Positions 41,052 through 48,741 of a stretch of 64,000 bases of DNA are shown in pieces. This DNA comes from an uncultured Collinsella sp. (GTDB lineage: Bacteria; Actinomycetota; Coriobacteriia; Coriobacteriales; Coriobacteriaceae). A model generated the notes under the pieces. That model ran no database searches and was not told the origin of the DNA. It was given only the letters and a program-made list of their open reading frames with translations. A program made the translations under genes and the position numbers. The stretch's first letter is position 1. The number at the start of each line of letters is the position of its first letter. The stretch is taken from NCBI GenBank assembly GCA_947642445.1, contig CANRSF010000014.1, positions 1 to 64,000 of the forward strand, written 5' to 3'.

Positions 41052-42305
41052 CTAGTCCGCGAGCTTCTCCACCTGATCGAGCATCTTGTCGAGCTTGGCC
41101 TTTGCTTCGGCCTTGACCTTCTCAGCTTCTTCGTGAGCCTTCGCCTTCTGGGCGGCCTTTTCCTCGGCTTCGGGATCGACGACGACCAGATTGGACGCGT
41201 CGTGCTCAACCAACTTGAGCGCATGCTCGGGGCACACCTTGACGCAGGCACCACAGCCCAAGCAATACGTGGATTCCAGTGCAAAGCGGCCGCTTCCCAC
41301 CAGATCGCAGGCAAACGTGGGACAAACGTTGACGCACTCGCCACACGACGTGCACTTGTCAAAATCGCACTCCGGCGTGCTCACCTGCATGTTCTGGGCA
41401 AGCTCGGGATGGTTTTGCAGCGTCGAGAGCACCAGCTGCCGCCCGTGCGTGAGCGTACGGCGACGCTTGGTCGTCGTGGTGCCGCACATGGTGTTGAGCG
41501 TACGCTCCAACTGGGTAATCTGGTGGCGATGGGCTTTGAGCTTCTGCGTCACCGAGGCCAGCGCCGCCGTTGCCGGGTTGAGCTTGGTCACCGTCAGGCC
41601 CGTGGTGCGGGCGATCTTTTCCATGTACTCCTTGCGCTCGTACTCGCGGCGCTTATGGCATTTGAGGCTCTTGGGGTCGACCTCCAAGCCCATACCCGTG
41701 CCTGCCCACTCCTCGGCGGTAGCAATGGCCTCGCCCAGGATGTCCTCGCCACCGGTGTTGCGGCATTTATCGCACACGCCCAACGGCAGGTACACGCTCA
41801 CGTTGGGATAGTCGGCCAGTACCGAAAACCAGGTCTCGGCCGTAATATCGCCCACACAGGCAACAACAACCTCGTTCTCGCGCGGCATGCGCTTAAGGGC
41901 GCGCGTGCAGGTGACGTAGGCGGTCTCGTGGCTCGTAGCCGCCGAGACAATGTCGTCGTAGACGTTTTTGGGCGCCAGGCGCGGCGAGATGATTGCCTCG
42001 GTCGGACAGGCAGCGGCGCACAGGCCGCACTTGCGACAGGAGTCGAGGATCTCGATGGCGTCTTCCTCGACCTCGATAGCGTTAACCGGGCACACGTCCA
42101 TGCACGCGGTGCAGCCGCTCTTTTCGTTTTTGCAGGTCAGGCACGGAATGGTGTTGCCGCGCGGACGCTCCTTGTAGTCGGCAGGATTCCACTGCGGCGC
42201 CGACGGATCGAGTGCATCGGTCACACCGCCAAGCGGGTTTTTAAGAAAGTCGAAACCCTTGCTGATCTCGATAATGTCATCAAACAGATCGTGTTCCTGC
42301 GCCAT
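41052..42305 (-). CDS. Polyferredoxin-like 4Fe-4S protein
   Basis: 417 residues from ATG 42305 (AQEHDLFDDIIEISKGFDFL) after GGGAGGGG. The N-terminal ferredoxin pair is CLTC..EKSGCTACMDVCPVNAI and CRKCGLCAAACPTEAI. The middle (about 120-290) resembles the CoxB/hydrogenase delta-type 'VTCTRALKRMPRENEVVVAC' and 'PLGVCDKCRNTGGED' segment, then a helix. The C-terminal pair is CDFDKCTSCGECVNVCPTF and YCLGCGACVKVCPEHAL, followed by a Lys/Glu/Ala coiled coil (about 375-417). Four [4Fe-4S] clusters are predicted. Likely cytosolic electron transfer; no partner oxidoreductase is adjacent. ORF shadows cover the other strand. Confidence 0.82.
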   Translation of the reverse strand: MAQEHDLFDDIIEISKGFDFLKNPLGGVTDALDPSAPQWNPADYKERPRGNTIPCLTCKNEKSGCTACMDVCPVNAIEVEEDAIEILDSCRKCGLCAAACPTEAIISPRLAPKNVYDDIVSAATSHETAYVTCTRALKRMPRENEVVVACVGDITAETWFSVLADYPNVSVYLPLGVCDKCRNTGGEDILGEAIATAEEWAGTGMGLEVDPKSLKCHKRREYERKEYMEKIARTTGLTVTKLNPATAALASVTQKLKAHRHQITQLERTLNTMCGTTTTKRRRTLTHGRQLVLSTLQNHPELAQNMQVSTPECDFDKCTSCGECVNVCPTFACDLVGSGRFALESTYCLGCGACVKVCPEHALKLVEHDASNLVVVDPEAEEKAAQKAKAHEEAEKVKAEAKAKLDKMLDQVEKLAD

Positions 42306-42456
42306 GCGCGGCCCCTCCCTGAGCAGTGCAAACAAGCAAGAGATTATGATACGCCATCGGCCCACGCCTCGGGCAAATTACACGCGGAGCACCTTTGAGG
42401 CAAATAGACCATGGCCTATCGCCGTCTCGATTGCACAAGGTCAATCAAGCGCCAAA

Positions 42457-43524
42457 CTATGCCTCGCACATGAGCTGCAGGAGCTTTTGTTTGGTCACCT
42501 TGGCCTGCTCGTTGGCCATGTTACGCTCGTTTCTAAAGACCGCATTTGCAACACCCTGCAGATCGGCATCGGAAATCTCGCCAAGACCCAGCTCCTCGAG
42601 CGTCGTCGGCAGACCAACGCGCTGGCAAAACTCGAGCACCTGATCAAGCTCGGGCGCACGCTCCAGGCGCAGCTGCACCACCAGACCAAATGCCACGGCC
42701 TCACCATGCATGGCCTTGCACTCGGGCAGAATCGTCAGGCCGTTGGCGATGGCATGGGCAAGCGCTAGGCCACCGCTCTCAAAGCCGACGCCCGAGAGCA
42801 GAATATTGCACTCGATCAGGCGCTCAACCGCCGGCGATACACGGCCCTTTTTGAGATCGCGCTTGGCAGCGACGCCGCACTCCATGAGTGTGTCATAGCA
42901 GGCACGAGCCGCGACCAGGGCCAAGTGCCCCGGCGTTCCACCATGCTCGTTGGCGCCGTGCGCCGCGGCGCACGAACGCGCCTCGAAGTACGTTGCCAGC
43001 GCATCGCCCATACCAGCGACCGTCATACGCAGCGGGGCCGCCGCGACCACGTTGGTATCGACCACGACTAGGTCTGGATTCTTCTCGAGCATCAGATAGC
43101 GGTCGAACGACCCATCCTCGTGATACAGCACCGAAATCGCACTGCACGGACCGTCCATCGAAGCCGCCGTGGGGCATACACACAACGGCAGCTCGGCATA
43201 AAACGCTACTGCCTTGGCGATATCGAGCATTTTGCCGCCGCCAATACCCACCACCATGTCGCAATACTCAGCCTGGGCTTCCTTAGCCATTTTTACAACG
43301 GCCTCTTCCGTACACGGACCGTTGTAAATCTTAAAGAACGGCTCGCTTAGATCTTTGTCCAGAAATCCATCGACAATCTGTCTGCACAGTCGATCCTCGG
43401 TGCCCTGGTCAAACAAGACATAGGCAGCGCAGCCCAACCATGACAAATACCTACCCTGACGCGAAAGCTCGCCCGGCCCCTGAACATACCGGCCGGGGCC
43501 GCCATAAACCATGGGAAGCGTCAT
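42457..43524 (-). CDS. Glycerol dehydrogenase family protein
   Basis: 355 residues. NAD motif VVGIGGGKMLDIAKAVAFYA, CPTAASMDGPCSAISVLY, zinc-ligand motifs GMGDALATYFEARSC (Asp), LAHAIANGLTI (His) and CKAMHGEAVAFGLVVQ (His), all as in GldA. It oxidises glycerol to dihydroxyacetone or acts on related 2-hydroxy compounds with NAD+. A paralogue lies 144 bp upstream on the same strand; the two share layout but are clearly diverged, so substrates may differ. Lys/Gln-rich C-terminus (EQAKVTKQKLLQLMCEA). No clear terminator between its end and the iron-sulfur gene. Confidence 0.88.
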   Translation of the reverse strand: MTLPMVYGGPGRYVQGPGELSRQGRYLSWLGCAAYVLFDQGTEDRLCRQIVDGFLDKDLSEPFFKIYNGPCTEEAVVKMAKEAQAEYCDMVVGIGGGKMLDIAKAVAFYAELPLCVCPTAASMDGPCSAISVLYHEDGSFDRYLMLEKNPDLVVVDTNVVAAAPLRMTVAGMGDALATYFEARSCAAAHGANEHGGTPGHLALVAARACYDTLMECGVAAKRDLKKGRVSPAVERLIECNILLSGVGFESGGLALAHAIANGLTILPECKAMHGEAVAFGLVVQLRLERAPELDQVLEFCQRVGLPTTLEELGLGEISDADLQGVANAVFRNERNMANEQAKVTKQKLLQLMCEA

Positions 43525-43558
43525 ACGAGAATCCGCCCTTCATCAAACAACGATTGGT

Positions 43559-43619
43559 GCAAACTAACCTGCCCCCTGCACCAACTTGTGCATTGGGGAC
43601 AGGTTGCTTTGCACCATAG
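43559..43619. repeat. Imperfect palindrome with GGGGACAGGTT core
   Basis: GGTGCAAACTAACCTGCCCC and GGGGACAGGTTGCTTTGCACC pair almost fully across ~20 bases. Related GGGACAGG palindromes lie at 41001-41033 and 50926-50962, suggesting a dispersed intergenic repeat family. Confidence 0.5.
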
Positions 43620-43624
43620 CAAAA

Positions 43625-43655
43625 AGGGGCAAAGCCGTCTGTCGGCTTTGCCCCT
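43625..43655 (-). terminator. Intrinsic terminator of the second glycerol dehydrogenase gene
   Basis: A 13-bp perfect stem (AGGGGCAAAGCCG), 5-base loop, with A5 on its left that gives a T-run for minus-strand transcripts; 13 bp after the stop of the gene at 43669. Confidence 0.85.
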
Positions 43656-43668
43656 CCTTAGATTTGTT

Positions 43669-44775
43669 TTACTCATCCATGAGGTAATAATGACCCAGCG
43701 CGTCGGCACCCAGGATGGCGTTTGCGACCATCTCGGGCGTCACCTCAAACGGCATGTTGCACATGGTGTCCTCGGGCGCGCACGCGGCCTCGGCAACAAT
43801 CATGGCCTTCTCGCGCGTAACCTCGGCAACGCCAAGTTCCTTCATCGTGACCGGCAGGCCCAGCTCAATGCAGAAGCCCAAGACTTCCTCGAGCTTCTCG
43901 GTCGGGGCATCCTCGAGTACCAGCTGGACGATGGTGCCGAAGGCGACCTTCTCGCCGTGATACATGCCATGGCACTCGGGCAGCATCGTCAAACCGTTGT
44001 GGATGGCATGAGCAGCAGCAAGGCCTGAGCTCTCAAAGCCAATGCCCGAAAGCAGCGTGTTGGCCTCAATGATGTGCTCAACGGCAGGCGTAAGCGCGCC
44101 CTTCTCCAGCGCGACCTTGGCCTTGACGCCATCGGCCATAAGCGTCTCGTAGCAGAGCTTGGCGAGCGCCAGGCCGGCCATTCCGCCCTTGCCGCCAGCG
44201 CAAGTGCCGCCGTCGGCATCGTGCGTCGCCTGGGCCTCAAAGTAGGTTGCGAGCGCATCGCCCATTCCGGAAACCGTCAGGCGCACCGGGCTCGCCGCGA
44301 TAACCGTCGTATCCATCAGGACAATGTTGGGGTTTGCCTTAAGGAAGAGGTACTTGTCGAACTGGCCGTCATCGGTATAGAGCACCGAAAGCGCCGAACA
44401 CGGGGCATCGGTCGAAGCAATGGTGGGGCAAATGATAACCGGGGACTCCAAGTAGTAGGCAACGGCCTTCGCGGTGTCGAGGATCTTGCCGCCACCGACG
44501 CCGACGATGATGTCGCAACCGTTGTCGCGAGCGAGCGCAACCAGGCGATCGACCTCGCCCTTGGAGCACTCGCCGTTAAAGTCCTCAAACAGCAGCTCGG
44601 CCTTAGCCTCAGCAAAACCGCCCTCGATCTTAGCACCGACGCGCTTCTTGCCCGAAGGCGTCACGATGACGAGGGCCTTAGCGCCGAGCGGCTCGACATA
44701 GGAACCGAGCTTGGCCAGCTCGTCCGGGCCCTGGATGTACTTGCTGGGGCTATTGAAAATTGCAGCCATAACCAT
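43669..44775 (-). CDS. gldA: Glycerol dehydrogenase
   Basis: 368 residues. N-terminal FNSPSKYIQGPDELAKLGSY, nucleotide motif IIVGVGGGKILDTAKAVAYY, CPTIASTDAPCSALSVLYTD, metal ligands GMGDALATYFEAQATH, LAAAHAIHNGLTMLPECHGM and YHGEKVAFGTIVQLVLE. This is the closer match to canonical zinc-dependent GldA (NAD+, glycerol to dihydroxyacetone). It lies between an iron alcohol dehydrogenase and a second GldA-like gene, all on the minus strand but separated by terminators, so each is probably transcribed alone. Confidence 0.93.
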   Translation of the reverse strand: MVMAAIFNSPSKYIQGPDELAKLGSYVEPLGAKALVIVTPSGKKRVGAKIEGGFAEAKAELLFEDFNGECSKGEVDRLVALARDNGCDIIVGVGGGKILDTAKAVAYYLESPVIICPTIASTDAPCSALSVLYTDDGQFDKYLFLKANPNIVLMDTTVIAASPVRLTVSGMGDALATYFEAQATHDADGGTCAGGKGGMAGLALAKLCYETLMADGVKAKVALEKGALTPAVEHIIEANTLLSGIGFESSGLAAAHAIHNGLTMLPECHGMYHGEKVAFGTIVQLVLEDAPTEKLEEVLGFCIELGLPVTMKELGVAEVTREKAMIVAEAACAPEDTMCNMPFEVTPEMVANAILGADALGHYYLMDE

Positions 44776-44800
44776 CCCATTCTCTAAAATAAAAAAGAAA

Positions 44801-44830
44801 GGGGCTCCGTACAGATACGTGCGGAGCCCC
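44801..44830 (-). terminator. Intrinsic terminator of the iron alcohol dehydrogenase gene
   Basis: A 9-bp perfect stem (GGGGCTCCG ... CGGAGCCCC) with a 12-base loop. The A-rich left flank (AAAAAAGAAA) yields a T-run on the minus strand. Confidence 0.85.
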
Positions 44831-44852
44831 TCGTTACGATAACAAGAGTCGA

Positions 44853-46076
44853 TTAGAAATCGATGTCGGTGTCGTAGTAGCAGGCCTTGAGAATCTTCTC
44901 GAAGTCGGCAGCCTTGGTCTCACGCGGGTTCTCGGGCGTGCAGGCGTCGGTCTCGGCGTTCGCGGCGATCTCGGGCAGCTTGGCGAGGAACTCCTCCTCG
45001 GAAACCATCTGCGGGTTCTCGGCGTCGACCTTCACGCCACCATTCGCGTAATCCTTGATGGACTGCGGAATGTTGAGCTGGTCGTTGAGGTCGCGAATCT
45101 TCTGGACGAGCGCAGCGATGAGCTCCTCGTTGGTCTCGCCGGGAAGGTGCAGGATCTCCTTGGCCACGTAAGCATAACGCTCGGCAGCACGGGGATCCTT
45201 GGAGTTCCACTGGATGACCTTGCCCAGGTACATGGCGTTAGCAGCACCGTGGATGATGTGGCCGTTCTCGAAGGCAGCACCGGTCTTGTGAGCCATGGAG
45301 TGAACGATGCCGAGCAGGCCCGAGGAGAAGGCGATACCGGCGATGCACTGAGCCTCGTGCATGTGCTGACGGGCCTCATGGTCGCCAGCATAGGACTTGG
45401 GCAGCCACTCGACGATCTCGCGGATGCCGTGCAGAGCGTTGGCGTCGGTGAACATGGAAGCGCAGGTGGAAACGTAGGCCTCCATGCAGTGGGTCAGAGC
45501 GTCCATGCCGGTGTGAGCGCACAGCTTGGCGGGCATGGTGTAGGTGAGCTCGGGGTCGACGATGGCGACATCAGGGGTGATGTTGAAGTCGGCCAGCGGG
45601 TACTTGATGCCCTTGGCGTAGTCGGTAATGACGGAGAAGGCAGTGACCTCGGTAGCGGTACCGGAGGTAGAGGAGATGGCGCAGAAGTGAGCCTTCTGAC
45701 GCAGCTCGGGGAAGCTGAACGGCTGGATGATGTTATCGAAGGACTCCTCGGGATACTCGTAGAAGACCCACATGGCCTTAGCGGCATCGATGGGCGAGCC
45801 GCCGCCGATGGCGATAATCCAGTCGGGCTCGAACTCGCGCATGGCCTCGGCGCCCTTCATGACCGTCTCGATGGACGGATCGGACTCGACGCCCTCGAAC
45901 AGCTTGACCTCCATGCCGGCCTCTTTGAGGTCGGCCTCAACGTCCTGCAGGAACCCGCCGCGGCGCATAGAGCTGCCGCCAGAAACGATGATGGCCTTCT
46001 TGCCCTTGAGGTTCTTCACCTCGTGGCGAGCGCCCTCACCAAAGTACAGATCGCGAGGATTGGTAAAACGTCCCAT
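44853..46076 (-). CDS. Iron-containing alcohol dehydrogenase
   Basis: 407 residues from ATG 46076 (GRFTNPRDLYFGEGARHEVK) with AGGAGG 7 bases upstream; the ORF-track start is 17 codons too early. NAD motif IIAIGGGSPIDAAKAMWVFY, ISSTSGTATEVTAFSVITDY, and Fe ligands in AHTGMDALTHCMEAYVS, LLGIVHSMAHKTGAAF and HIIHGAANAMYLGK. Family members (YugJ/BdhA/AdhE-like) reduce aldehydes to alcohols with NAD(P)H in fermentation. The extended C-terminus (AETDACTPENPRETKAADFE KILKACYY) is typical of the gut-anaerobe subgroup. Physiological substrate not assignable. Confidence 0.93.
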   Translation of the reverse strand: MGRFTNPRDLYFGEGARHEVKNLKGKKAIIVSGGSSMRRGGFLQDVEADLKEAGMEVKLFEGVESDPSIETVMKGAEAMREFEPDWIIAIGGGSPIDAAKAMWVFYEYPEESFDNIIQPFSFPELRQKAHFCAISSTSGTATEVTAFSVITDYAKGIKYPLADFNITPDVAIVDPELTYTMPAKLCAHTGMDALTHCMEAYVSTCASMFTDANALHGIREIVEWLPKSYAGDHEARQHMHEAQCIAGIAFSSGLLGIVHSMAHKTGAAFENGHIIHGAANAMYLGKVIQWNSKDPRAAERYAYVAKEILHLPGETNEELIAALVQKIRDLNDQLNIPQSIKDYANGGVKVDAENPQMVSEEEFLAKLPEIAANAETDACTPENPRETKAADFEKILKACYYDTDIDF

Positions 46077-46576
46077 ACTGTGCCTCCTAAACAAGCCCCT
46101 CTTAGACTTGCGTATATAACGGAGCACCCGATTGGCTCCGTTAGGACCGTTTTGCGCGTTGCCGGCGATGACAATGCGCGATGTCTAAACGTCTCAACGC
46201 TCAGACAAACACTATTCTACCGTTCTGGTTGGTCAGTTATTCACCTAAAGCCGACAATGATGAAACGTTTTTTCTATCCCTGAAGACCCTTGTGGGGCAT
46301 TCATACTCCCAAGCTGGGCAAACGTTTTATCAAGGTTGACCACATATCCCGGGCAGGACTGTGGCCCTCCAAAATGTGCCCCGTTCGCCGCCAAAAATCG
46401 ACCGTTTGCGGCATCGTGATACCACTCAGTCGTCCAAGGTGCCGACATTTGTGCGACATCCGTCTTCGTGGTGCAAAGGTGCATGTCCAAGTGCGGCACC
46501 CCCGGTGTGCCACATGCGGGTAAACTAGAACCTTATATAGAGACATTTGAACCCTAACCGCAGCAAAGGAGGCCCC
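46077..46576. other. Intergenic region of ~500 bp, no convincing gene
   Basis: Divergent promoter region between the alcohol dehydrogenase and the helical-repeat operon. It holds ORF shadows only. Around 46310-46400 the phrase GATAAAACGTTTGCCCAGCTTGGG (minus strand) looks like part of a dispersed intergenic repeat, but there is no second copy in this window. A likely -10 (TATATAG) for the next operon lies near 46534. Confidence 0.35.
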
Positions 46577-47653
46577 ATGGCATTCGATCCCATTCAAGAG
46601 GATTGCCATCGCCTCGTTCTTGAGGCCTTGCGCCGCGACAATATCCCGCTCACCGACGGTGCCGCCGTAGAGCGTCTGATGGAACAATTCACCCGCAACC
46701 CCGCGCCGCTCATCGTGCACGACCGCGACCGCGCCGGGCACCTCATTGCCAAGGTGGTCGAGGCTGTCGACTACCGCATTCCCTTTATCCCTGACGATAC
46801 CCAGGCAGAGCAAGAAGAGGCCGCTGCCGAGAACATGCTTCGCGAGGCAGCCGCGCTCGACCCCACCAACTGGGATGCCCAGCGCATGCTGACCGCCCTC
46901 ACCGCCAACTCCAACGAGGAGTACGTACAGTACTTGGTATCCAAGCGCGATGAAGTCGAGCACGACCTGGCACTCAAGATCGCCTCGGCGCAGGACCCCT
47001 ACGAGCGTGAGGCCGCAGGCGACCTTATGCGCCGTCCCTACCTGCGCTGGCTTGCCGCCCTTGCGTCACGCGCCCTCATTAGCGGCCGCTATCGCATGTC
47101 GCTCGAAGCCGCAAACTGCAGCCTCGACTTTGCCCCCAACGATCCGGCCGGCGTCCGCCACACCGCAATGCTCGCCATGGCTAAGCTCGAATACCCCGCC
47201 GAGGAGCTCAAGCGCTTTCGCTCTGCCCACTCCGTCCCCTATCTCACCAACACGCCGCTGCGCCGTCGTCCCAAGGACGCGGAGCGCGACTTGGACCCAT
47301 GGACGCTCATCGCGCTGATGAGCGCAGCCTGGCGCGAGCTGGACTACGAGGGTGCCGAGCACTACTTGCGCATCCTTGCACGCTCGTGCCCACACGCAGC
47401 CGAGGCGCTCTACTTCCAAACCGAGTTTCCCGATGGCGTCTATGCCCGCGTCAACGTGGGCGTGGGCTCCACCGACGAGCTTGTCCTTGCGCTGTCCGAG
47501 GCGACGCCGGTACTGCAAGAGGGCTTGGGCGCCCCCGACAACGCCAGCTTTGCCGCCTGGGTCGCCACCAACGATATCGTGCGTTCCCAGATTGACGAGC
47601 GCATCCTGCGGGCGGCCGAGCAGGGCCTGCCGTTTAAGGGAGGAGACCTCTAA
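46577..47653 (+). CDS. Hypothetical helical-repeat (TPR-like) protein
   Basis: 358 residues, ATG after AAAGGAGG. Entirely helical, with TPR-like pairs: AAENMLREAAALDPTNWDAQ, ALISGRYRMSLEAANCSLDF APNDPAGVRHTAMLAMAKLE, then WRELDYEGAEHYLRILARSC PHAAEALYF. No signal peptide or catalytic motif. Its TAA overlaps the ATG of the next gene (TAATG), so the two are translationally coupled. Probably a scaffold, possibly regulatory. The same gene pair precedes the MurT/GatD gene, which may point to a cell-envelope role, but that is inference. Confidence 0.65.
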   Translation: MAFDPIQEDCHRLVLEALRRDNIPLTDGAAVERLMEQFTRNPAPLIVHDRDRAGHLIAKVVEAVDYRIPFIPDDTQAEQEEAAAENMLREAAALDPTNWDAQRMLTALTANSNEEYVQYLVSKRDEVEHDLALKIASAQDPYEREAAGDLMRRPYLRWLAALASRALISGRYRMSLEAANCSLDFAPNDPAGVRHTAMLAMAKLEYPAEELKRFRSAHSVPYLTNTPLRRRPKDAERDLDPWTLIALMSAAWRELDYEGAEHYLRILARSCPHAAEALYFQTEFPDGVYARVNVGVGSTDELVLALSEATPVLQEGLGAPDNASFAAWVATNDIVRSQIDERILRAAEQGLPFKGGDL

Positions 47654-48696
47654 TGGATCCGAGCGTCTACATCCCCGCCTACCTGGAGCGCGCCTACCTT
47701 GCGTCGCACCCCGAACTCACCGATGCAGCACGCGAGCTTGTCCATAACGACGTGAGCGTCAACCCTCATAAGTATGCGCAGACCGAGCATGCCCAGGCAC
47801 TGCTGTCCTATGCAGGCGTCCACCGCCACCTGCTCGACGAGCTCCATCGCATCGAGGACATGGGCAGCGACGAGGAGTTTGAACAGACGCGCAACCACCT
47901 GTTCGACGATACGCGCGATGAGCTGCTCAAGATCGTCCGCGTCGACGCGCTGGCCGTCGATGCCCAGCTGCTCGCCATCATTTTGGCGGACACGCCCGTC
48001 GACGCCTGTCTGGGCGACCTGATGAAACTCGAGGCGACCACGACCGATTACCTGCAGCAAAGCGTGCCCGGGTTCGACATGGAGGCCCCGCACTACTGGG
48101 CCAACAAGGTGCTGGCAGACGGCGTGACGGCGGCCGATCTCACCGTAAGCGAGCCGGCTCTTATCGGGTGGCTCCACACGCTCGAGGCCATCTCGCAGCT
48201 GTGCATGGCGAGCGCTCGCTACCGTGCTGCCGCCAACTACGCCCGCCGCGTCCTTAAGGCGGAAGGCTATCCCACCCGAGCTGCAGGCACCGTGCTACTC
48301 GCCCTCGCTCGCCTAGAAGACGAGGACGGCTTTTTTGCCCTGGCCCACCAGCTCGAGGAGCAGATGGGGGCCGATACCCTCGAGAACTCCCCCTGGTACC
48401 TGCTCGCCCGCACGATCTTGCTGTTCAAAACGAACAAGATGCGCCCGGCGACACGCGCGCTGCGTGAGTTTGCCAACCGCTGCGAGGGCGGCGCGTTCTT
48501 TTTGCTGAACCCCATGTATCAGACGCCGTACCTTCCCTGCCGGCCCGAACCGCACGACCCCTGGGACCTTTCGCATCAGGCAGTTTGGGAGGCCGACGGC
48601 ATCATCTCGGATACTCCCGACTTTGCCCCCTGGGCCAGCGCTTGCGAAGACGTATCGCAGCTTGCCCAGGAATTTGCGCGCCGTTACGGCTTTTAA
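47653..48696 (+). CDS. Hypothetical helical-repeat protein, coupled partner
   Basis: 347 residues starting on the last base of the preceding stop. Helical throughout: PAYLERAYLASHPELTDAAR, RYRAAANYARRVLKAEGYPT, LALARLEDEDGFFALAHQLE and ILLFKTNKMRPATRALREFA look like degenerate TPR pairs. A Pro-rich surface segment (MYQTPYLPCRPEPHDPWDLS) sits near the C-terminus. Distantly similar in layout to the upstream gene, as if from an old duplication. No catalytic motif and no membrane segment. MurT-GatD begins 45 bp downstream, so the three may form one operon. Confidence 0.65.
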   Translation: MDPSVYIPAYLERAYLASHPELTDAARELVHNDVSVNPHKYAQTEHAQALLSYAGVHRHLLDELHRIEDMGSDEEFEQTRNHLFDDTRDELLKIVRVDALAVDAQLLAIILADTPVDACLGDLMKLEATTTDYLQQSVPGFDMEAPHYWANKVLADGVTAADLTVSEPALIGWLHTLEAISQLCMASARYRAAANYARRVLKAEGYPTRAAGTVLLALARLEDEDGFFALAHQLEEQMGADTLENSPWYLLARTILLFKTNKMRPATRALREFANRCEGGAFFLLNPMYQTPYLPCRPEPHDPWDLSHQAVWEADGIISDTPDFAPWASACEDVSQLAQEFARRYGF

Positions 48697-48741
48697 CGGC
48701 GCAAACGCCACGACCATGTCATTCACGTTAGGAACGGCTTC

